Position numbers and translations under genes: made by a program. The notes beneath the pieces were generated by a model. That model worked only from the letters and a program-made list of their open reading frames with translations. It ran no database searches and had not been told where the DNA came from. Positions 8,440 through 14,602 of a DNA stretch of 39,733 bases are shown one piece after another; the stretch's first letter is position 1, and the number at the start of each line of letters is the position of its first letter. The stretch is taken from positions 1 through 39,733 of the forward strand of contig JBEKLQ010000025.1 of assembly GCA_050010115.1 (NCBI GenBank). The letters are read 5' to 3'. Source of the stretch: JAKACA01 sp050010115 (GTDB taxonomy: Bacteria > Actinomycetota > Acidimicrobiia > Acidimicrobiales > Bog-793).

Positions 8440-8757
8440 TCAGATGCAACCGCGTGGCTTCGGTATCCCGGCGATCTTGGCGGCAGTCTTCGCCGGTCCC
8501 TTGGGGAAGAGCTCGTAGAGATCCTTCACCGAGACTCCCGATGTCTTGCCGAGCACCCGCACAGTGGGGCCGGTTCCCTTCTCGGCGTACTCGGACCTCA
8601 TGAACTTGATGACGAGCCAGTGGTTCTCGGTGAGCTCGCCGATGCCTTCGCCCCGGGCGATCTCCGGAGCCATCTCCTCGGTCCACTGGCTCGGGTCCTC
8701 GAAGAAACCCTCCTCATTCACGACCACATCCGTGCCCGCATAGGTGACCATCGGCAT
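8440..8757 (-). CDS. DsrC/TusE-like sulfur carrier with a single C-terminal cysteine
   Basis: 105 residues of the DsrC/TusE/RspA family: small carriers with a flexible C-terminal arm whose penultimate cysteine forms per- or trisulfides. Family blocks visible are VVVNEEGFFEDPSQWTEE, LTENHWLVIKFMRSEY and the C-terminal arm KIAGIPKPRGCI, with penultimate Cys104 (CysA). The second redox cysteine of true DsrC (CysB, 11 residues earlier) is replaced by Ala93 (KTAAKIAG). By the accepted scheme this makes it a TusE-like carrier rather than a DsrAB partner, and no dsrAB is in the window. AGGGAGG lies 7 nt before the ATG. It lies 18 bp after the SQR-like gene and 30 bp before the DsrE-like gene. Confidence 0.9.
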   Translation of the reverse strand: MPMVTYAGTDVVVNEEGFFEDPSQWTEEMAPEIARGEGIGELTENHWLVIKFMRSEYAEKGTGPTVRVLGKTSGVSVKDLYELFPKGPAKTAAKIAGIPKPRGCI

Positions 8758-8775
8758 GTCACAACCTCCCTGTTC

Positions 8776-10062
8776 TCATCGTGCAACCACGTGGCGCTTG
8801 CCGTGCTCGGGCATCGCCGAGCTCACCCCGGGGATGTCCCTTCCGGGAAGCAGGCTGTTCCAGTACAGCCATTGGAACATCAGTTTCCCGAGGTGGTTGA
8901 GCCGGGACTGCTTCATGAGCGGCAACCCGACGCCCGTGGGGAAGTGGCCCGGCAGCGGCTCGGTGTCGTAGTTGAAATCGATCAGCAGCGCCTTGTGGAA
9001 ACCGGTCTCGATGAAGCAGTTCGCGTGCCCATCGAAGCTCTGGTCGAGTGGCTCGCCCGCAAGGAAGCGGCAGATGTTTCCCACCAGGACGGCTCCCTCG
9101 AAGTGCGTCACCGATCCCGCCTTCGAAGTCGGCACCCCGGCCGCGTCTCCAATGGCGAAGACGTTTGGCGCCGCACGCGACTGCAGCGTGCGCGGGTCCA
9201 CCGGCACGAAGCTGAGCTCGTCCCCGAGGCCGGTGGAGCGACCGACGAATGGTGCCCCACCGTGCAACGGTACGACGACCGCCAGGTCGAAACGGATCTC
9301 GCGGTCGTCGTAGGAGATGAGGCGCCCGCCCGCTCCGTCGACGCTGCCGGTGTTGAACTCGGTAACGAGCTCGACACCCTTCTCCTCGAGCAGGCCGGCG
9401 AGCATCTTGGCGGCGACCGGTTTGGTGAAGGCCCCGTCGAGCGGTGTGACGTAGCACAGCTCAACGCGGTCGCGGATGCCTCGCTCGGTGAAGAACCAGT
9501 CCGCCAGGAAGCAGAATTCGAGGGGTGCGACCGGGCATTTCACGGGTAGGTCGACGACATTCACAACGAGCCGACCGCCTTCGAAGGCGTTCAGCGAGGC
9601 CGCCAGCCGAGTCGCGCCGTCGGGTGAATAGAAGGTGTGCACCCGCTCAGGCGAGCCCGGTCCGCCCAGTCCCTCCGTCTCCTCCGGTTCGAGCACCGCT
9701 CCCGTGGCGACGACGAGCACGTCGTAGGCGAGCTCGGCCCCGTCGCCGAGACGGACGGTGTCGGCCGCGAGGTCGACTGCCTCGATGGTCGCCCCGCGGA
9801 ACTCGATCCCGTCGTGTAGCTGCGCCTTGCGTGATCTCGTCAGCTCCCGGACGTTCGCAAGGCCGAATGGCACGAACAGCAGGCCCGGCTGGTACACGTG
9901 GCGATCGTCCTGGTCGACGACGACGATCTCCGCTTCGCTCGCATCGAGCTCACGCCGCAGCCGGTTGGCGGCCAGGGTGCCGCCCGTCCCTCCGCCGAGG
10001 ATGACAATTCGTCTCGTCACTCCGCCAGCATGCGAGTCGTTCCGGTGATCCGCTAGGGGCAT
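8776..10062 (-). CDS. FAD-dependent sulfide:quinone oxidoreductase-like protein
   Basis: 428 residues of the two-dinucleotide-binding flavoprotein family (SQR / flavocytochrome c sulfide dehydrogenase / NDH-2). The N-terminal FAD site is IVILGGGTGGTLAANRL, the acidic strand end is EIVVVDQ, the middle ATG motif is LVVATGAVLEPEE, and the late FAD site is NVFAIGDAAGVPTSKAG. Redox-cysteine candidates typical of SQR are Cys176 in LPVKCPVAP and Cys349 in HANCFIETG. It would oxidise sulfide or persulfide to polysulfide and reduce quinone at the membrane face. It is first in a three-gene cluster with DsrC/TusE-like and DsrE-like proteins, which strengthens the sulfur assignment over NDH-2. The start at ATG 10062 is uncertain; GTG 10020 (MTRRIVILGG) is plausible. 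The exact SQR type is not resolved. Confidence 0.87.
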   Translation of the reverse strand: MPLADHRNDSHAGGVTRRIVILGGGTGGTLAANRLRRELDASEAEIVVVDQDDRHVYQPGLLFVPFGLANVRELTRSRKAQLHDGIEFRGATIEAVDLAADTVRLGDGAELAYDVLVVATGAVLEPEETEGLGGPGSPERVHTFYSPDGATRLAASLNAFEGGRLVVNVVDLPVKCPVAPLEFCFLADWFFTERGIRDRVELCYVTPLDGAFTKPVAAKMLAGLLEEKGVELVTEFNTGSVDGAGGRLISYDDREIRFDLAVVVPLHGGAPFVGRSTGLGDELSFVPVDPRTLQSRAAPNVFAIGDAAGVPTSKAGSVTHFEGAVLVGNICRFLAGEPLDQSFDGHANCFIETGFHKALLIDFNYDTEPLPGHFPTGVGLPLMKQSRLNHLGKLMFQWLYWNSLLPGRDIPGVSSAMPEHGKRHVVAR

Positions 10063-10291
10063 TGGACCGTTTCTCTAGGACGACGAATCTTCGCCCGGAG
10101 CTGACAACTTGGCACTCGAGGGAGTGAAGGTCTCGCTCCGAGTTCCTCGTGGTACCCAACCCGGGCGTCCATTTCGCGTATTGGCGGCTCAGCTGTGGTG
10201 ATCGGTGGAGTCTCCCGCGCTCGCAATCGGCCCGGCAACGGTGCGCCGTGCCATGCTGCGGATCGGGAGAAGGATTGACGGGGGAGGATCT
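10063..10291. other. divergent intergenic region between the sulfur cluster and the SDR gene
   Basis: 229 bp between two outward-facing genes, so promoters for both should lie here. I see no convincing gene, strong inverted repeat or recognisable regulator site. The only clear signal is GGAGG at 10283-10287, the ribosome site of the SDR gene. Confidence 0.4.
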
Positions 10292-11101
10292 GTGGCGAAG
10301 ACGGGCAAGACGGTTCTCATTACGGGGGCATCCGCCGGGATCGGCCGGGCGACCGCCGCTCGGCTGCACCGAGCCGGCTGGATGGTGATCGGCGCCAGCC
10401 GCCGTGGGACATCGGCGGGGGAGTGGCCAGGAACCGTCATGGACGTCGATGACGATGAGTCGGTGAGGACAGGAATCGCCAACGTTCTCGCTGAGCACGG
10501 GCGGATCGACGCCCTCGTGGCCAACGCTGGCTGGGGCTTGGCGGGCGCCGTCGAGCAGACACCCATCGAGGACGCCAAGGCGCAGCTCGAGACGAACTTC
10601 TTCGGTGCCGCTCGGTGCGTTCACGGGGTCCTGCCCGGGATGCGGGCAGCTGGGAGCGGACGCATTCTGCTCGTCAGCTCGATCGGCGGCGTTATCGGGA
10701 TCCCGTTCCAGGCCTACTACTCGGCGAGCAAGTTCGCCCTCGAAGGCTATGGCGAGGCGCTCGCCTATGAGGTGTCGCCGTTCGGGATCGAGGTGACGCT
10801 CGTGCAACCCGGCAACATGCGCACCGACTTCACGTCGAACCGCCGGGAGGTCGCTGGGCCGCCGGGCGACGATCCGTACGCGGTCCAAGTGAAAAAGGCG
10901 GTGAAGCTCATGGAGCGCGACGAGGCCCGCGGCGCTCCGCCGGAGTCGGTGGCGGCCACCATCCAACGCGTGCTCGAGTCGAACCGACCTCCTCGCCGGG
11001 TCAGCGTCGGGAAACTTGAGGAGCGCGTCGGCGTCTTGGCGAAGCGGTTGCTGCCTTTCCGGGTCTTCGAGAAGGCGGCAAAAGGCAGCCTCGGGGTATA
11101 G
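10292..11101 (+). CDS. short-chain dehydrogenase/reductase (SDR)
   Basis: 269 residues, classical SDR, an NAD(P)-dependent oxidoreductase of unknown substrate, cytosolic. The cofactor motif is TGASAGIG (residues 11-18), followed by ALVANAGWG for the NAG block, a catalytic Ser in LLVSSIGGVIG, and the YxxxK pair in AYYSASKFALEGYGEAL. EVTLVQPGNMRTDF is the usual substrate-side loop. The basic residues after the Gly-rich loop (GASRRGTSAG) hint at NADP preference. The start is GTG 10292 (MAKTGKTVLITG), with GGAGG 4 nt upstream; the frame continues upstream but has no better ribosome site. The C-terminus is basic. It is followed by a strong hairpin at 11202-11225. Confidence 0.93.
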   Translation: MAKTGKTVLITGASAGIGRATAARLHRAGWMVIGASRRGTSAGEWPGTVMDVDDDESVRTGIANVLAEHGRIDALVANAGWGLAGAVEQTPIEDAKAQLETNFFGAARCVHGVLPGMRAAGSGRILLVSSIGGVIGIPFQAYYSASKFALEGYGEALAYEVSPFGIEVTLVQPGNMRTDFTSNRREVAGPPGDDPYAVQVKKAVKLMERDEARGAPPESVAATIQRVLESNRPPRRVSVGKLEERVGVLAKRLLPFRVFEKAAKGSLGV

Positions 11102-11201
11102 AGGCGCACCGGCGAGACGGCGCCCGAATTGGACCCGGGGTCATCAGGGCGGCGCTGACCGGTGCCGACCGTGGACGAGTTTCAGGTGGGGGTGTCCAGA
11201 A

Positions 11202-11225
11202 ACGGTCGGACCAGGGTCCGACCGT
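11202..11225. terminator. perfect 11-bp inverted repeat between convergent genes
   Basis: ACGGTCGGACC (11202-11212) is followed by AG and its exact reverse complement (11215-11225). It sits between the SDR gene (plus) and the zinc-ribbon gene (minus), and its right arm touches the stop codon of the latter, so it could act as a bidirectional terminator. There is no T-tract, so an operator or a recombination accessory site is also possible; the dif-like repeat begins 1 bp further right. Confidence 0.55.
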
Positions 11226-11443
11226 CACGCGACATAACGGACAGTGGCCGCGTTACCGCGCTGTCGCACCCTGCGACGGTAGGCCGCCTGCTTGCAAGCG
11301 GGGGAGCAGTACGTCGCGCGTAGATCAACCAGTGCAGGGCGCTGGCACTCAGGGCAGATACGCCGCACCTGGTTCGACCGCGTGCTCACCGGGCCACGGT
11401 AGTTGTTACGGGTGGCTTTACGGGTGTTACGGGTCTTCGCCAC
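11225..11443 (-). CDS. small basic zinc-ribbon protein
   Basis: 72-residue, strongly basic protein not recognised as a named family. A four-cysteine zinc-binding motif is visible: CPEC (residues 30-33) and, after a 12-residue spacer, YCSPACKQAAYRRR (Cys46 and Cys50). The pattern YCSxxCrxxAYRRR recurs in small nucleic-acid-binding or regulator-associated proteins of actinobacteria, so DNA or RNA binding is a fair inference. The N-terminus is Arg/Lys/Thr/Asn-rich (KTRNTRKATRNN), coded by an iterated 8-bp unit. The start is GTG 11443, with GAGG 6 nt upstream; GTG 11389 would give 54 residues. The last codons (VRYVA) are coded by the left dif-like repeat, so any recombination there would swap the tail. 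It is divergent from the methyltransferase gene, 27 bp away. Confidence 0.62.
   Translation of the reverse strand: MAKTRNTRKATRNNYRGPVSTRSNQVRRICPECQRPALVDLRATYCSPACKQAAYRRRVRQRGNAATVRYVA
11227..11255. repeat. left copy of 29-bp repeat (degenerate dif-like half site)
   Basis: Shares the exact 17-mer ACGCGACATAACGGACA (11227-11243) and a related tail ending CGTTA with the copy at 14080-14108 (24 of 29 positions match by eye). Read on the minus strand, the right half TTATGTCGCG and the central 6 nt TGTCCG are kept, but the opposite half lacks the CGATAA found in the other copy. It overlaps the 3' end of the zinc-ribbon gene. Confidence 0.7.
11406..11434 (+). repeat. three TTACGGGT iterons
   Basis: TTACGGGT occurs at 11406-11413, 11418-11425 and 11427-11434. 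The units lie inside the 5' end of the zinc-ribbon gene (coding TRN/TRK repeats on the minus strand) and 37 bp upstream of the methyltransferase start. They may be simply coding repeats or a binding array for a regulator. Confidence 0.5.
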
Positions 11444-11470
11444 CGCGAGCCTCGGGTTACGATCCGACGC

Positions 11471-12211
11471 ATGGCCGCCAGCCCAGCGTCGGAGGCCAAC
11501 TCCTACTTCGACCTGATGTATCCGAAATGGACGAGCGCGTGGGAGCGGTTCGGCGAGCACCCTCAGCTCGACAACACCCGCTTCCTTGACTTCGGCTGCG
11601 GGTATGGCGCCTTCTCGATCCGAGCAGCCCAAGAGGGTGCTTCGGTAGTCGGGTTGGACTTGAATCCCGTCTCGATTGAAGGTGCTAGAGCCATTGCCGC
11701 CGCGCGTTTCCCCGACCTTGACGTCACCTACGTCGAGACTCGAATTGAGGATCTCACCGAGACATTTGACGTCATCATGACGAACGAAGTCTTCGAGCAC
11801 GTCTTGGATCTGCCGGCGTGCTTGCGATCCCTCCATGACCGGCTTCGCCCGGGCGGAGTGCTCTACGCGGGGTGGGGCCCGCTCTGGTACTCGCCAACCG
11901 GTGGGCATCAGATGACGGTGAAGTGGGGGGGAGTACCGGTCCCATGGTCGCATCTCATCAAACCGATCGGTCGTGCGCAGTTCCGACGAACACAAGGCCG
12001 CGACTTCAGCGACAATCCGGAATACTCGCAATTCAACTACCTTCGCCCCGCTGACTACGAACGGATGATCGCGGCGTCTGGCTTCCGGGTCGACTCCTGG
12101 CGGGTCAATCCGGGACGACATCCCGCATACCGCGTTCTTCGCGCGGCCTCGAAGCTTGCGCCCACCCCCTTCACCGCCAACGTCTACGCGATCCTGCGCC
12201 GGCCTGCCTAG
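11471..12211 (+). CDS. class I SAM-dependent methyltransferase
   Basis: 246 residues of the UbiE/Methyltransf_11-12 type. Motif I is FLDFGCGYGAFSIRAA (about residues 38-53), the acidic end of strand 2 is VVGLDLNP, motif post-I/II is IEDLTETFDVIMTNEVFEHV, and motif III is LRPGGVLYAGWGPLWYSP. This build (EVFEH then RLRPGG) is common in glycan and lipid-headgroup methyltransferases. The lone GT-C-like membrane neighbour downstream (convergent) is compatible with surface-glycan modification, but the substrate is not readable. There is no clear ribosome site before ATG 11471. The gene lies inside the segment bounded by the two dif-like repeats and may be recently acquired. Confidence 0.85.
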   Translation: MAASPASEANSYFDLMYPKWTSAWERFGEHPQLDNTRFLDFGCGYGAFSIRAAQEGASVVGLDLNPVSIEGARAIAAARFPDLDVTYVETRIEDLTETFDVIMTNEVFEHVLDLPACLRSLHDRLRPGGVLYAGWGPLWYSPTGGHQMTVKWGGVPVPWSHLIKPIGRAQFRRTQGRDFSDNPEYSQFNYLRPADYERMIAASGFRVDSWRVNPGRHPAYRVLRAASKLAPTPFTANVYAILRRPA

Positions 12212-12336
12212 AGCCCGCTCCGCCCACGGATAGCCGACCCGAGACCTACGAAGACGATCTGAAGCGCAAGCCTAGGGCCACGTGGACCCGAATCGCGACG
12301 AGCACGAACCGAGTCTCTCGGAAGTTCAATGACAAG

Positions 12337-13941
12337 TCATCGGAGTATCTGCACGGTGACACTGGTGCCCGCGATCGTCACATGAGCGACGGGTACCCCA
12401 CGCTCGGGCTCGTAGGCAGACCCGGTGATGGCGGCGATCGGGGCATCCTCCTCAGGCGACCATCCAGCCTGTTTGAGGATCCAGACGACGCCGGTCGTAT
12501 AGCTGTACGCGGGCGCCGCGCCGGATGCGCTGACCTCAACCTCCACCCTTCCTCGCCGGACCAAGGACTCGATGCGAGCCGACGCGGTCTGTACTCCGCT
12601 GATGGCCGCCGGCGTCTCCATCCACGTTCCGTAGGCAACTTGTTGAGCCTGGGCTATCAACGACGCCAGCGCCAAGCCTCCAACTGCCGCTGTGGCCAGA
12701 ACGAGCGAAGCGGAAGTTCGGCTGACCTTCAGCTTCAACGCTTCGTGCCCCGCAGCCGCGCGATGCACGAGGAGCACCGCAGTCCAGGCAGCCAGGAGCC
12801 ACACCACGAAGCCCACCGGGAGCATCAGTACCAGGAGGTAGCCGATGGTTTGCAGCTTGGCGACTGGGATGTTGCTGTATGACAGGACCAGTCCGAATTC
12901 GAGGCAGAGCGCGACAGCGACCAGGCCCAGAAGCCCGCGGCTCCTGCACCACCGCCCGACGAGGGCAGCCGCGACGGTCAGTGCAAGAACTCCGGCGCCC
13001 ACGTCGAGCGGGGCGCCGCGAATGGCCTCGACGATCGCCAGGTGCTGCACGGGAGTCAGCCAGACCGGGTGGGGGGCCGTGCTGCTAGACAGGGCTCGCA
13101 GGCCAAACGCGAAGCCGACGCGGTGCTGGCCGTTCAGGCTGTTGAAGAGCAGGGTCAGGTTCCCGGGATGCCCGGACATCTCTTGCGCCAGGGGGGCGGC
13201 CCAGCAGGCGGCACCGACACCCAGGCCAGCGGCCAGCCACCATGACGTCTTCTTGGTGCGGAAGGACTCTGCCGTCGCGATTGACCCCGAGACGACCACG
13301 AGCGCGATCGCGGGCACCAAGAAGGTCAGATGCGCTTGCACGGCGACTGAGCCAGCGAAGACAGCAAGTGGCCAGACTCGGGGCACGCCGCAGATTGCGG
13401 CGAAGGAACAGGCGACCGCCGCGAAGAAGAAGAGGTCGCCCATGTACGGGTTCCAGACCGGGTTGAGAGCGATCACTGGCACCCACGCAACGGACCACAC
13501 CACCAGGAGCGCCGCGATCGCGGCACCGAACGGACCCGCCGCCCGCCGGGTCGCTTCAACTGTGATCAGACCGGCGACGATGCACCACAGCGCAGCTCCC
13601 CAGAGCGCACCGTGTTGGGGGTCGATTCGTACTGGGATCGCCAACAGCCAGTACTGCAGTGGCCCCGGATCGAACACCGAGTGCGCAGACGTGACCAGTG
13701 TGTGCTGGCCGAGCAATGGCCCTGCCCAGGTGAGCGCGTCCGATGTGCGAATTGCGATCACGGCGTCGTCCGACACAGCGCTCCAAGCCTGCGACAACGC
13801 ACGCACAGTTGCCGGAACAAACGCAAACAAGACGGCTCCGTAACTGAAGATCAGCACCAGCAGGGTCGTGTTCACGGGCGCGGATGATTTCGTGGCGATC
13901 TCGGCTGGGGCGGTGTCCTGTGGTGGAGCGTCTATCGACAT
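12337..13941 (-). CDS. polytopic membrane protein, GT-C/ArnT-like glycosyltransferase
   Basis: 534 residues with about 11-12 predicted membrane segments and a soluble C-terminal domain of roughly 100 residues. The N-terminal half carries the GT-C hallmarks: an acidic pair in the first outer loop (AVSDDAVIAIRTSD) and a loop with FDPGPLQYWLLAIPVRI, the family's (H)PGPLxYxLLA pattern, then VVWSVAWVPVIALNPVWNPYMGDLFF. GT-C enzymes use polyprenyl-phosphate sugars and act on the outer face of the membrane. The start ATG 13941 has GGGAGG 8 nt upstream. It is in the dif-flanked cassette with a methyltransferase. Membrane topology is certain; the transferase role is moderately supported. Confidence 0.72.
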   Translation of the reverse strand: MSIDAPPQDTAPAEIATKSSAPVNTTLLVLIFSYGAVLFAFVPATVRALSQAWSAVSDDAVIAIRTSDALTWAGPLLGQHTLVTSAHSVFDPGPLQYWLLAIPVRIDPQHGALWGAALWCIVAGLITVEATRRAAGPFGAAIAALLVVWSVAWVPVIALNPVWNPYMGDLFFFAAVACSFAAICGVPRVWPLAVFAGSVAVQAHLTFLVPAIALVVVSGSIATAESFRTKKTSWWLAAGLGVGAACWAAPLAQEMSGHPGNLTLLFNSLNGQHRVGFAFGLRALSSSTAPHPVWLTPVQHLAIVEAIRGAPLDVGAGVLALTVAAALVGRWCRSRGLLGLVAVALCLEFGLVLSYSNIPVAKLQTIGYLLVLMLPVGFVVWLLAAWTAVLLVHRAAAGHEALKLKVSRTSASLVLATAAVGGLALASLIAQAQQVAYGTWMETPAAISGVQTASARIESLVRRGRVEVEVSASGAAPAYSYTTGVVWILKQAGWSPEEDAPIAAITGSAYEPERGVPVAHVTIAGTSVTVQILR

Positions 13942-14048
13942 GGCGTTGTCCTCCCGGCAGACAGTGCCACGCGGCAGCGCGGGCGTCGAGTATCCGGTCT
14001 ACTGAGGAGAACCGTTGACATCGTGGCCGTGACACCGCACTCGGTGGT

Positions 14049-14062
14049 CACCGCCAGCGGTG
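14049..14062. repeat. 6-bp inverted repeat upstream of the GT-C-like gene
   Basis: CACCGC, CA, GCGGTG: a perfect short palindrome about 108 bp upstream of the GT-C-like start and 18 bp from the right dif-like copy. A regulator or accessory site is possible, but it could be chance. Confidence 0.3.
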
Positions 14063-14079
14063 CGACGCCGCTAACCGTA

Positions 14080-14108
14080 ACGCGACATAACGGACATTAT
14101 CGGCGTTA
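14080..14108 (-). repeat. right copy of 29-bp repeat, complete dif-like site
   Basis: On the minus strand this reads as two 11-bp arms around a 6-bp centre. The left arm ends in CGATAA, the centre is TGTCCG and the right arm begins TTATGTCGCG. This is the XerC-arm/spacer/XerD-arm layout of bacterial dif sites, and it resembles the actinobacterial dif consensus as I remember it (CCGATAAT...TTATGTC). It shares an exact 17-mer with 11227-11243. It could be the chromosomal dif or the intact end of an Xer-using element. Confidence 0.6.
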
Positions 14109-14152
14109 GGTCGAAAGCGCTCGAAGCTCAGCAGCCGGTTCGAGCGCCGCCG

Positions 14153-14183
14153 CTGTCACCGTTGTTTTGCAACAGCCTGACAG
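14153..14183. repeat. nested inverted repeat 3' of the ArsR gene
   Basis: Outer arms CTGTCA (14153-14158) and TGACAG (14178-14183) enclose an inner GTTG...CAAC. It lies between the dif-like site and the end of the ArsR gene, so it may be a weak terminator for that gene or part of the recombination region. The rest of 13942-14240 shows no gene. Confidence 0.4.
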
Positions 14184-14240
14184 TGCAGCGTTTCGGTGAC
14201 AACGGCGGTCAGTGCTGGCGCTGCACCTGCACCTTGAGAT

Positions 14241-14558
14241 CTACGTCGGCGAATCAGCCGGTCCAAGAACATCGGCGAGCACCGGCTCCTGGCTGTCCAG
14301 CCAGGATTGGAGCGCACCGATGGACTCCTTCCGAAGAAAGAACAGCCGCACTCGTGCGTCGACTGGTGAGCGCTCATCGTCCACGATTCCCGCCTCGAGC
14401 AGAACTCGTAGATGGCGGCTCATGACCGGAGCCGACACGTGCGACGCTTCAGCGAGATCGCCCGCCCGTCGAGGTCCGTCCCGGAGGAGCTCGACGACAC
14501 GACGGCGTGTTGGTTCCGCCAGCGCCGAAAAGAGGCGATCAAGCCCAGAATCGAGCAT
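14241..14558 (-). CDS. ArsR-family winged-helix regulator
   Basis: 105 residues, one winged helix-turn-helix. LFSALAEPTRRRVVELLRDGPRRAGDLA is the classical ArsR opening, followed by the recognition helix SAPVMSRHLRVLLEAGIVDDERS and the wing ARVRLFFLRKES. There are no metal-ligand cysteines (no ELCVCDL motif), so it belongs to the non-metal subgroup that often regulates an adjacent SRPBCC/AHSA1 gene; none is seen here. The upstream 44-bp spacer is AT-rich (TAATCT and TTAATAG elements) and probably holds its promoter and autoregulatory site. The target is unknown. Confidence 0.88.
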   Translation of the reverse strand: MLDSGLDRLFSALAEPTRRRVVELLRDGPRRAGDLAEASHVSAPVMSRHLRVLLEAGIVDDERSPVDARVRLFFLRKESIGALQSWLDSQEPVLADVLGPADSPT

Positions 14559-14602
14559 AATGAAAGATTAGCGAAGGGCAGAACTATTAACAACACGCCA
14601 AG

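Noticed and set aside
8155..9549. 464-codon plus-strand frame over the SQR/DsrC/DsrE cluster
   Set aside because: It runs antisense to three recognisable genes with proper ribosome sites; its translation shows no domain.
12845..13843. 332-codon plus-strand frame opposite the GT-C-like gene
   Set aside because: The minus-strand protein has coherent membrane helices and a good ribosome site; the plus frame is low-complexity.
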